Source: Multifurca ochricompacta (lineage: Eukaryota; Basidiomycota; Agaricomycetes; Russulales; Russulaceae). Taken from it: a DNA stretch of 26,018 nucleotides. The DNA is taken from NCBI GenBank assembly GCA_022496185.1, contig WTXG01000399.1, positions 1 through 26,018 on the forward strand, in the 5' to 3' direction. Below are positions 1 through 8,735 of the stretch, piece after piece (the stretch's first letter is position 1; each line of letters opens with the position of its first letter). The notes below the pieces were generated by a model, which saw only the letters and a list, made by a program, of their open reading frames with translations, was not told the origin of the DNA and ran no database searches. Both the position numbers and the translations under genes were made by a program.

Positions 1-439
1 AATTGCAAGTGGCAAACACAATACACTGCCAAACAATGTCAAGTATACAGTGCAATATTACTTGTGGTCATTATGTGTCAATACAACATGGCAAAAACCA
101 ATGCTCCAACCACAAAGGGTAAAATCACAGCACACACAAAGGCACCAGCAAAGAAACCAGCTCCAAAAAAGGTAGGACTAACAAAAGCACCAGCAAAGAA
201 CAACAGGTCTTTGAAGCAAGCAGCAGTGGATGAACATTCAGAAGAATCCTCAGATGAAGAGCCTGATCATAGGCCTTGGAAGAAACACTGTGCAAAACCA
301 TCAAAGGAAGCTAGTGAGGATGAGGAGGTTCAGAATGAATCTGACAAACCTGAGGTGTTGAGTGGGCATGATTTACTGGATGACTCTGAGGTATGAAGCT
401 TGCAATTTATCTTCTATACAAAATGTTAACAGATTGTCA

Positions 440-930
440 AACAATCATGCTGCTGGTTATACTGACTGTGGTTAGTAGCGGTTAGGCTAAAAGACAAGTT
501 AAACTTCAGAGGAAGAAGAACTCTATAATACTATACTACTGACCTAAAAGACAAGTTAACTACACAGAGAATGTTAGTCAAAGGAAAAGTAGAAGTAAAC
601 TAAAGACGACTTACACTTCAGAGGAAGAAGAACTCTGAAGTGTAAAGGACAAAACAGACACCCTTATATACCCATAGGGGCCAGGGGAAATGGTCTGTGC
701 ACACTGGGAATAAGTCCACAAGTGCCGGACAATAAACAGAGAGGGATAAAGGCCATTGGCCAAAGAGATATCACATGCTTACTGTGCATTACTAAGTCCA
801 TCACTAATCAGCTGAGTAAGGTGAGAAAGAAATGTAATAAAGATAACATAAAAAGTCCGATACTCCGAAATATAATCTAATCTAATCTACAGCTGAAGCG
901 AACCTTAGATGCCTGAAGCATCTCCAGACA
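440..930 (-). mobile_element. Probable solo LTR, minus strand, inside the hAT gene
   Basis: A non-coding block separates hAT exon 1 from the next coding stretch. On the minus strand it has a TATA box (complement of 664-670), followed 25 nt later by a perfect hairpin, as in an LTR promoter/R region. It also holds internal direct repeats: CTTCAGAGGAAGAAGAACTC occurs twice (near 504 and 617) and AAAAGACAAGTTAA twice (near 490 and 546). I could not fix the ends: several TG..CA pairs are possible and none gave a convincing 5-bp target duplication. The boundaries are therefore approximate, and it could be another kind of repeat or partly a native intron. Confidence 0.5.
611..645 (-). repeat. Perfect 13-bp stem hairpin near the LTR promoter
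   Basis: Positions 611-623 (TTACACTTCAGAG) are the exact reverse complement of 633-645, around the 9-nt loop 624-632. On the minus strand it lies just downstream of the TATA-like complement of 664-670, so it would sit close to the 5' end of a transcript started there. Confidence 0.7.
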
Positions 931-2879
931 CATCCTGTGTCAACACAGATGTCAAGGGAGATGGGCTCCAAGATTATCACCTACCCATCCTGTCTGAGGT
1001 CCATACACAAAAGGACAAGGCAAGGGACATTTGACTTATCTTCACAGATAAAATCACAGTCAAGTTCATTATGGATGATAGTAGGGTGGATACACAAACT
1101 GGACGTTGGTGTAATATATGCAAGTAAGTAATAATTCATGAGAATAAAAGATCACTTACCAGAGCTTTGATAGAAATGATGAAGAATTTGTGAGGAAGAA
1201 CATGAAGCAGAAAGTGTTCCTCACTGGGGGTAACTCCTCCTGTTGGCAGCACATCTGTCAACATTATTCAATATACCAGGAACGATGCAAGAAAGAAAAC
1301 ATACCTGAGCACCATTGGGCAATGCTGCATCCACTCTGGAAAAAGATTGAAGAAGAAAGAAGGGGAAAGAAGGTGGGGACACAGGGAACATTGGACATGT
1401 CAGTTAGAAAGCTGATGAATGCACCTGTGTTTACCCAAGAAGATGTGCTTCATGCAGTCACTCAATTCATTGCAGTTGATGACCAGGTAAGACTCACCAT
1501 TAGAGGAAAGTAACACTCATATCCCCATCACCTCCATTAGTCCCTTGCTGTTGCAAACAAAACCACCTTCCAAAACTGTTTGGTTGCAATGTGACCAAAG
1601 TCAGCCTTACAAGACCTGCCAACAACAAATGATGTAGTCAACCATCTGCACAACAAGTTTGTTAAGTGGGTGGTGCAGCTTAAAAAAGATGTTGAGGTTT
1701 GTAAACTTTATGCTAGTGAATATTGAGACTTACCAACACCATGACAGATGGCTCCCGGTCTAATCTCCACAACAGCAGATATGTGGACAGCTGATACCAC
1801 AAAAGCAGCATTTCTTGGTGTCACTGCACACTGGATTGAGGTTAGAATGGAGCCTAAGGAGACATGGGAGTTATGTTCAGAAGTTATCAGGTTTCGATCA
1901 GTATCAGGCAACCACAGTGGGGAGAACTTGGGGTGTTACTTCATAGGTGTCCTCAATTGGATTGGGATTATGAGTGGGGAACAATCCAAAGTAAGTCAAC
2001 TAGTACCAAATCATGATTGATGTCTGACACTTTTGACAGCTCCTCACCCTCACCCTTGACAATGCCTCAAGCAACACTGCAAAATGTAAAACTATTGAAG
2101 CTACCCACGAACAACAGAAGCTTCCCTTGTGGTCTGCAGAGGCAAATCAACTTCTGTAATGTTTATTGTTGACTTGTTGAATATTATCCTCTAATCATCA
2201 GTACAGTTGTTTAGGTCATGTTGTCAACCTAGCAGAAGTCAATGTGATGACCCATGTCATGAAGATTGCTGCTGTGGAAACAGCAACAGCCATCTGGGAG
2301 TATGACCCAACCCTCCCTGACAATTGCATGCTGAATGGTTCCTTGGATGTAATCGCAGCTATCCAGACACTTGCAATCAAGGTTTGTTGTATTATCCCTC
2401 ACACAATTCTCTAACTTGCTATAGATTCAGTCATCTGGACAGTGTGTTGAAGCATTCCAGAAGCTACAAATTGAATATGGCCTTCAACACCCACTCAAAA
2501 TACCACTTCACAGCAACATTTGGTGGGGTACTGCCCATTGCATGCTCAGTGTAGCCTACAAACTCCACCAGGTATGCTGAGAGTTCATTTCCTATCTATT
2601 CTTCATCTAAACAAGTAATAGCCTATCAATCTATTTGTTGCAAGTGCTGACCATTGATATGGCCCTATCACAACAATCCAATCCAATGGCTGGGTCTCTA
2701 AGCATATAACATGGTTGGCATTCACACTCTCTGAGACTGACTGGGAATGGGTGAAGGAAGTGTGTGAGATTCTGGCGGTATGTGAACTGTAAGTAATCAT
2801 TGCAATGAAACTGACTCACTCTCACAATCCAGGACTCCAACCAAATTCAACAAACCTTCTCTGCTGAAAAGCAGCCAAC

Positions 2880-3438
2880 TGTCATGAACTGACACCCTAG
2901 AAAACCTCCTGACCCCCCAGAAATCCCCAGATGCTCCCAGAGACCTTGTAGAACCCTCAGAGACAAAGATAACCCTAGATTAAGACCAGAGAAGGGCTGG
3001 TCCAGACCAGGGCTGGACTCCTGCCAAATAGGAGACCTGTGGGAAGAGTACTAACAGAACCCCACAATGCCTAAACAGCAGTCCACAAACTGTGGACTGC
3101 GGACTGCAGATTTCTAAGCCCAAAAGTGGGGCTATTCTCATTGGTGGATCAGTAGGGAGTTAAAGCGAAGTTAACCTCCCCTAAAGTGGTGCACAGACCA
3201 AAGTCCTGGTTGTAATTATGTATATAAACCCTTTGGGAATAGAATGGACAGCTCCAGACTGTCCACTTGTGATCCGGTTCCTGATTACCTAGGAGATTAG
3301 CCCCACCTTGTGGAAGGCTTCTCATCCCTTGCCCTTGAGCTGTTTGCTTTGTCTCCCTTGCACTTTCACCCTCACTCTCATCCTTTGCCCACTTCCAAAT
3401 CCCTTCCCCTTTGCATACAACCCACTGTCCAGGCAGTC
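2880..3438 (+). repeat. 5' LTR of element B, first part
   Basis: The LTR starts with TG at 2880. An inverted copy is at 25478-26018, which shows this is a repeat and not unique DNA. It contains TATATAA at 3221-3227. It is cut at 3438 by element A, and the last 17 bp are at 13593-13609. Compared with the inverted copy, several of its sites read TG or CA where the other copy has CG (for example around 2997-3015). Confidence 0.8.
3221..3265 (+). promoter_or_regulatory. LTR promoter of B: TATA box and self-priming donor
   Basis: TATATAA at 3221-3227 is followed 35 nt later by AGACTGTCCA (3256-3265), a reasonable transcription start distance. This 10-mer is the exact reverse complement of 13612-13621, which sits 2 nt after the end of the LTR. 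That arrangement is expected if the 5' end of the RNA primes its own reverse transcription as in Tf1. The start site is inferred, not observed. Confidence 0.6.
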
Positions 3439-4022
3439 TGTTACAACCACTGCCGAGCCTCCCCACTTTCTTCACCCTTCCCAACGAGAATCCCTCCTTA
3501 CTGCCTACCTTACACTTCTTGATCATGTCTCCATCGTGGGACCTGTCACATGCCTTACGTCCTTCTCCGTGACTTGCTTTGGACTTGTTGACCACTGCTT
3601 ACCTATGTTTGACTTCTTATCGCTTTATCTTCTTATCTTACAATCGGACACTTACTTAGTTCCCTATCAGAAGCCAGGCTTTATGCTGTCCGCTTCTGTA
3701 TATTTGGGCCCACTTGACTCTGTTATTGTTATCTATAGACGCCCATCCAATTACGTATATAAGCCCACTGTAGTTACATTGTAAACCTCAGACTCGACTT
3801 ATTGAATACATTGGTGTTTGTCTTCCGGACTTCCCCTTGAAACCTCTGACTCATTTGTCTCAGTGCTTTCGGCACTTTCCACTCAACATTGTCACTAGGG
3901 AACAGCCCCTTTGACTTTGACTCATCCCTTTGAACTCCAAGGGATCCTATTGATCCCTTACCCAAGCACACGAACCAAGCTGTCACACAAGTTGTGTGGA
4001 ACGTCCCACACCGGACGTAACA
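3439..4022 (+). repeat. 5' LTR of element A
   Basis: 584 bp, TGTTACAACC...CGTAACA. It has the same length as the 3' LTR. I count about 22 base differences between the two, falling in 18 dinucleotides, every one of the CG/TG/CA type. Confidence 0.93.
3756..3800 (+). promoter_or_regulatory. LTR promoter of A: TATA box and self-priming donor
   Basis: TATATAA is at 3756-3762, and AGACTCGACTT at 3790-3800 lies 34 nt downstream. The 11-mer pairs with 4025-4035 with ten Watson-Crick pairs and one G-U pair. Confidence 0.6.
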
Positions 4023-4024
4023 TC

Positions 4025-4035
4025 AAGTTGAGTCT
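4025..4035 (+). other. Putative primer-binding site of A (self-priming type)
   Basis: AAGTTGAGTCT begins 2 nt after the LTR end. It is complementary to LTR position 3790-3800, near the inferred RNA 5' end. I recognise no tRNA 3' end in it, although I could not search tRNAs. Confidence 0.6.
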
Positions 4036-5325
4036 CTCACAGTGGCTTCCAGCTGCAGTCAGACCCTCTTCCGGGAAGAACTTATCGAACGCAGAGACGA
4101 GAATAATCTTTCACAGCAAGTACTTGGCTCTGCCACCTGGAAAGACTTTGAGTCTGAGTTTGGATACTATGTCTATCATGACAGAAGATACCAACCAGTA
4201 GAATATGACGATGAGAAGAGAGTTTGGTATTGCATCTGATATTCGGACAGCTGACACTCTTGGGTCACTACAGGACCTGCCCCACCCGAATTTGGACTAG
4301 GCCCATGGAGAGAAAACCCTCTGGCCATTGTCATGGACTCCGAACCAGAGGAGTACGTAGAAGAACCCAGCGAAGAAGAAGCACTGGCATTAGCAGCAAC
4401 TACATTTCTGGTTGCACCTGCAGTTGTCACGTTCAGAGCCCCTGCTTTGACAACTCCCCAGATATCAATACAATCCACGAACACCATCACCCCATCCTAC
4501 CAACCCATGTCCACCATCACTGCCCAACTTCCAGACCCCGCCCCACCAGCCCCCATGGCGGCACCACCACCGAACATTCCCCCCCCTTCCAGACGTTTGT
4601 CAGGAGTACTACCCCAAATGTTCACTGGGGACCGTTCACAGAGCAAGAAATTCATGCTGGAGTTCACGACCTTCAAGAACTTCAATCATGATGTCCCACA
4701 GATTGTCAACCCGTTTCAGCATGCCAATCTGTTCCTTTCCTTAATCTGAGGGGATGCAGTGGATGACTGGACCATGGAGCAGTTGGAATGGCTGAACGAG
4801 CAGGTTGAGAGTGGGCGTCGCACCACGAGCGAAGGTCTTTGGGAGACCATAGCCAAGAGGTTCAAAGATGCCTTCACGGATGGGCAAGCCAAGCAGAAGG
4901 CAGCCCAAGAGTTGAAATCCCTTAGAATGGAAAAGGGAGAACTAGATGTGTATGTTGCCAAATTTAGGAGCCTGGCCAACAGAGCCAGCTACAACACAGA
5001 TGAAGAGGCAACACTCGACCTCTTCTCACAAGGACTACCCAACCCACTGGTCAAGAATATTATCCAGTTCCACCACCCCCATGATTGGGATAGTTGGGTC
5101 AATGCTGCCTGTCGACAGCAGCAAGACTACCTTGACTTCCAGATGCGATTTGGAGTCGATACCAAGAAAGGAAAAACCCGAGACCAGTGGAAAGCGGCCT
5201 TTGGAGTAAAGCCTGCCCAACACACCCAGCAGGATCCAAATGCTATGGATACCTCTGCAGATCGAGCCCGGGCTTGAGCAACACTTACGGAGGATGAGCG
5301 GCAGACATTAATGAAAGAGGGGCAA

Positions 5326-5367
5326 TGCTTTCATTGTAAAGCATTAGGGCACATGTCTCGAGATTGC
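5326..5367 (+). other. CCHC zinc knuckle of gag A
   Basis: CFHCKALGHMSRDC fits CX2CX4HX4C, the nucleocapsid RNA-binding motif. The counterpart in element C is at 18045-18086. Confidence 0.9.
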
Positions 5368-5501
5368 CCCAAGAAGGGAGTATGTGTCGCCACTGCCACT
5401 GTAACGCCAGAAACTCCCATTCAAAATAATCCACCTACTGTGGACAAACGGTCAAAGGAAGAGAAAGCCCAGGATATATGGGCTAACATGATGAAGGAGA
5501 G

Positions 5502-6090
5502 TGTTACGAACCCCGTCTCTTCCTGTCTTTTTCTTCCTACCCAACAACGACCCCTCCTTGCCGCCTACTCTTCACTACCAGATCACGTCTCCATCGTGGG
5601 ATCCCTCACGTGCCCTGCTCCCTTCCCCGTGACTGTCTTTGTTTCTGTTTGTATCGCTGTACTTATGTTTGGCCTACCGTTGCTTATCTCTTATCCTTTA
5701 TCTTTACGACTGGACACTTACTTAATTCCCTATCAGAAGCACGGCTTTACGCCCTCCACTTTCGTATATTCGGGCCCACATGACTCTGGTTTATCTTATC
5801 TTTAGACGCCCACTCGATTACGCATATAAGCCTGCTGTAGCTACCTTGTAGACCTCAGACTCGACTTATTGAATACATCGGTGCTTGTCTTCTGGACTTC
5901 CCCTTTGTCCCTTGACGTCTGCCTGTCTCAGTGCTTTCGGCACTTTCCGCTCAACATCGTCTTAGAGTACAGCCTCTTGGACTTTGACTTGTAACCTCTG
6001 AACTCCAAGGGATCTTATTGGTCTCTTATCCGAACCCGCTTAGCACGCTGTCACACAAGTCGTGTGGAACGTCCCGCACCGGACGTAACA
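5502..6090 (+). mobile_element. Solo LTR of the A/C family inside gag A
   Basis: 589 bp, TGTTACGAACC...CGTAACA, flanked by GAGAG at 5497-5501 and 6091-6095. It keeps the A-family TATA region and AGACTCGACTT at 5857-5867. It keeps clearly more CG dinucleotides than the LTRs of A and C, so it is less decayed and probably came from a younger or active copy. No internal region remains, so it is a product of LTR-LTR recombination. Confidence 0.92.
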
Positions 6091-6942
6091 GAGAGTGAGG
6101 AAGTATGTGCCATCCTAGTAGAAAAGGCGTTTGCAAAGAAGGATTTTTGTTAGGCTCAAACCCATTGGCCTGGGCACGAGCACTCCATGTCACCTCTGTG
6201 TATGCTAGTTGATTCAAGTCATTAAAAATACCAGTCCATTTTGAAACTACAGAGGATGGCCAATCGAGACATTTTAGTGGACTCTGGAGCCACAGATAAT
6301 TTCATCCACCCACGACTAATCAAAACAATGGGTTTAGGAAGGCTGGCACTTCCCCAAGAAAAGAACATTTGGAACATTGATGGGATGGCCAATCGTGCCA
6401 GAAAGATCACCCACTATATGGACCTGAAAGTCCAGGTTGGAGAGATGATGAAGAACATTCATTTCCTAATTACGGATCTAGGGGACGAAGATCTCATTCT
6501 GGGATACCCATGGCTTGCTGCCTTCAAACCAAAGATCAATTGGGCTGACGCAACAATGGACAAAGACTCATACCCAACTACAGTGCCTCACAAAACTGAG
6601 TCAATGTTTTGCACTTTTGCACTGTTTGTTGAATATCACATCAGCCAAAACAAATATAAACAAAGTCTTGGTAGACCATAAAAGGTACAAGATAAGGGTT
6701 ATGTAATGCAACAATGATTATGTAATTCTGATCAAAACCTGTGGAGCTATGCCCATTTCAAATTGGGGACTCATTGACTCAGTTTTGTGAGTGGGTATCA
6801 GAAATATCAGAATCTGATGCTCCATCAAATGTACAGCAACCAATCCTTAATATATGGTTACCATAGTTGTCTTAATATTGATGGGACATGGAATAGAGCT
6901 ATTTAACCATGGTTTACATTCCCAGAATATTATAATTTCCCA

Positions 6943-7364
6943 ATGCACCCCACCTCCTCTGCTCAGAAAGAAAACATGCTCTCTCTGGCCTCTGAAGGTC
7001 ATTCCACTGACACTATTGCCTCCAGACTCAGCCTCAGCCAGTCCAGAGTCTCTAGGACACTCAGAACCCTCCTTCCCAACCATCAGTCACCTCATTTTGG
7101 TCATCTTTCCAAGCTCTCTGCTACCTCTGAACATGCTATCATGATACAAATCACCACAGGAAAGGTTGGCAATGCTGTCCAGGCCACAAAGCACATCAAT
7201 TCCATCATCCCCAACCATGTCTCTTCACAAACTGTGCACTGGGTTCTTAAATGACATTCATTCAAGGCTGTAACAAAGAAGAAAAGGCCACTACTCTCTG
7301 CAGTACATTGCAAGAAGCACTTAGCCTTTGCTTTGAAGTACCAAAACTGGACTGTGGAGGACTG
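6943..7364 (+). pseudogene. Tc1 transposase N-terminal half, left arm
   Basis: Reads as a Tc1/mariner N-terminal DNA-binding domain: a helix-turn-helix region (LASEGHSTDTIASRLSLSQS) followed by VSSQTVHWVLK and then KKKRPLLSAVH...FALKYQNW. A TGA at 7252-7254 splits it where Arg is usual, and several other Arg positions read Trp, Cys or His, as CpG loss would produce. It stops at the palindrome centre, before the catalytic domain. Confidence 0.8.
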
Positions 7365-7840
7365 GCATCTGACCCAAACCTGTTGATTTTGGTCTCATCT
7401 GACCAAATGACCCTCTTGCAGTCCTCCACAGTCCAGTTTTGGTACTTCAAAGCAAAGGCTAAGTGCTTCTTGCAATGTACTGCAGAGAGTAGTGGCCTTT
7501 TCTTCTTTGTTACAGCCTTGAATGAATGTCATTTAAGAACCCAGTGCACAGTTTGTGAAGAGACATGGTTGGGGATGATGGAATTGATGTGCTTTGTGGC
7601 CTGGACAGCATTGCCAACCTTTCCTGTGGTGATTTGTATCATGATAGCATGTTCAGAGGTAGCAGAGAGCTTGGAAAGATGACCAAAATGAGGTGACTGA
7701 TGGTTGGGAAGGAGGGTTCTGAGTGTCCTAGAGACTCTGGACTGGCTGAGGCTGAGTCTGGAGGCAATAGTGTCAGTGGAATGACCTTCAGAGGCCAGAG
7801 AGAGCATGTTTTCTTTCTGAGCAGAGGAGGTGGGGTGCAT
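7365..7840 (-). pseudogene. Tc1 transposase N-terminal half plus first catalytic Asp, right arm
   Basis: This is the inverted copy of the left-arm fragment with the same changes, including the internal TGA. It extends 18 codons further through the centre and includes the WSDET motif with the first Asp of the DD34E triad. It cannot encode a working enzyme. Confidence 0.8.
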
Positions 7841-8296
7841 TGGGAAATTATAATATTCTGGGAATGTAAACCATGGTTAAATAGCTCTATTCCATGTCCC
7901 ATCAATATTAAGACAACTATGGTAACCATATATTAAGGATTGGTTGCTGTACATTTGATGGAGCATCAGATTCTGATATTTCTGATACCCACTCACAAAA
8001 CTGAGTCAATGAGTCCCCAATTTGAAATGGGCATAGCTCCACAGGTTTTGATCAGAATTACATAATCATTGTTGCATTACATAACCCTTATCTTGTACCT
8101 TTTATGGTCTACCAAGACTTTGTTTATATTTGTTTTGGCTGATGTGATATTCAACAAACAGTGCAAAAGTGCAAAACATTGACTCAGTTTTGTGAGGCAC
8201 TGTATCATCACATTGCTCAGCTATGATTATGCAATCAGACACCTAACAGCAAGGACCACACATACGGAGGAAAAGAATGACCCTGGTTATTGCTAC

Positions 8297-8735
8297 TGTG
8301 ACATTTTCTTGCTGCTGTTTCGGCTTTTTTCTTCTATGCCCCTCTCTTTTGATGTCATAGACCTTGTGACCTTAGTATGATATCATAGTACATTACATCT
8401 AGACTATGACTTCATAGTAGCTATATTGTATTTAAGGACTTCAATAAATCCAAGGACAGACTAAGTCTGTTCTCCTTGTACCAATCAAAGGTCCTTAGGA
8501 AGTCCCTTCAGCCCTCTTCCAAGATGTGACTTGAGAGGGTTTGGCTCACCAGTAACTCCAGCAAAGGCTCTTGCCTTGCTATCTGAATATCTTGACTTCA
8601 CATGTGACGTTCAGACTCGTTGCCTTGATCCATACCGGCCGCGTGCTGTGTGACACCTGCCTACCTTGATTGCCTTGATTGACTGTGACCCTGACTGACC
8701 CGAACCGACGCATGCTGAAGGACCTGTGTGCGACA
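8297..8735 (+). mobile_element. Solo LTR of a third retrotransposon family inside pol A
   Basis: 439 bp, TGTGACATTTTC...TGTGCGACA, flanked by GCTAC (8292-8296) and GCTAT (8736-8740). The second copy is followed by G, so a former GCTACG became GCTATG by CpG change. It contains a TATA-like TATTTAAG near 8430 and an AATAAA near 8442. Removing it rejoins the pol reading ...GYCY with VTKASELAQ, as in the uninterrupted element C. The superfamily cannot be assigned from the LTR alone. Confidence 0.8.

Larger units (their letters stand above)
88..2879 (+). pseudogene. hAT-family transposase gene, multi-exon, 3' part cut off
   Basis: Cut-and-paste transposase relic. Exon 1 starts best at ATG 88 (MAKTNAP...), is Lys/Ala/Pro-rich then acidic, and ends at a GT donor at 391. 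After an insertion (about 440-930) coding resumes near 940 with a stretch ending GRWCNICK. Introns inferred from frame continuity and GT..AG ends: 1124-1173, 1487-1540, 1697-1747, 1991-2039, 2156-2206, 2382-2424, 2572-2621, 2778-2832. A BED-type zinc finger is formed by CNIC (before intron 1124) and HICQH (after it). hAT hallmarks follow: STTADMW...LGVTAHWI (exon 1748), TLDNASSN (exon 2040), CLGHVVNLA (exon 2207) and YGPITT (exon 2622). In-frame TGA codons interrupt it (for example in the ARDI*LIF and ADH*YGP stretches), where CGA is expected. Coding stops at 2879 where LTR element B begins; the dimerisation domain is not in the window. Family is confident; individual splice sites are inferred. 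Confidence 0.82.
4042..6153 (+). pseudogene. gag: gag of element A, broken by stops and a solo LTR
   Basis: Capsid/nucleocapsid polyprotein that packages the element RNA. A conserved N-terminal part (from GTG 4042; first in-frame ATG only at 4333) is followed by a Pro-rich linker, a retrotransposon gag core (GDAVDDW near 4750, then the NEQVESGRR to LDLFSQGLPNPLV region to about 5055) and a zinc knuckle CX2CX4HX4C at 5326-5367. TGA stops at 4237, 4252, 4747 and 5275 all sit where Arg codons are expected by comparison with element C or the family. A 589-bp solo LTR splits the frame at 5502-6090; coding resumes and ends at TAG 6151-6153 after ...KKDFC. Pol follows in the -1 frame. Confidence 0.88.
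6581..8202. mobile_element. Tc1/mariner-derived palindromic (foldback) element
   Basis: 1622 bp flanked by TA (6579-6580 and 8203-8204). Both ends begin CAGTGCCTCAC. Arms 6581-7364 and 7419-8202 are each 784 nt and appear to be exact reverse complements; the centre 7365-7418 is 54 nt. Each arm encodes the N-terminal half of a Tc1 transposase; the centre, read on the minus strand, supplies the first catalytic Asp region (VIWSDETKINRFGSD). The second Asp and the Glu of the DDE triad are absent, so it is non-autonomous. I see no CG dinucleotide in it. Sequence left and right rejoins as pol A, confirming a simple insertion. Confidence 0.93.

Noticed and set aside
3149..3595. 148-codon minus-strand ORF, and a similar plus-strand ORF at 25579-25782
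   Set aside because: They encode the same peptide because they are antisense readings of the inverted LTR copies of family B; no domain is seen.
3308..3784. 158-codon ORF, and similar ones at 13101-13349, 16129-16440 and 23019-23339
   Set aside because: These are open frames within LTRs, repeated wherever the LTR occurs and without protein features.
7251..7682. 143-codon plus-strand ORF across the palindrome centre
   Set aside because: It runs antisense through the Tc1 transposase arms and exists only because of the inverted duplication.
6581..8202. CRISPR-like or tandem repeat array
   Set aside because: Two inverted arms around one centre, with Tc1 termini and a TA duplication; no spaced direct repeats anywhere in the window.
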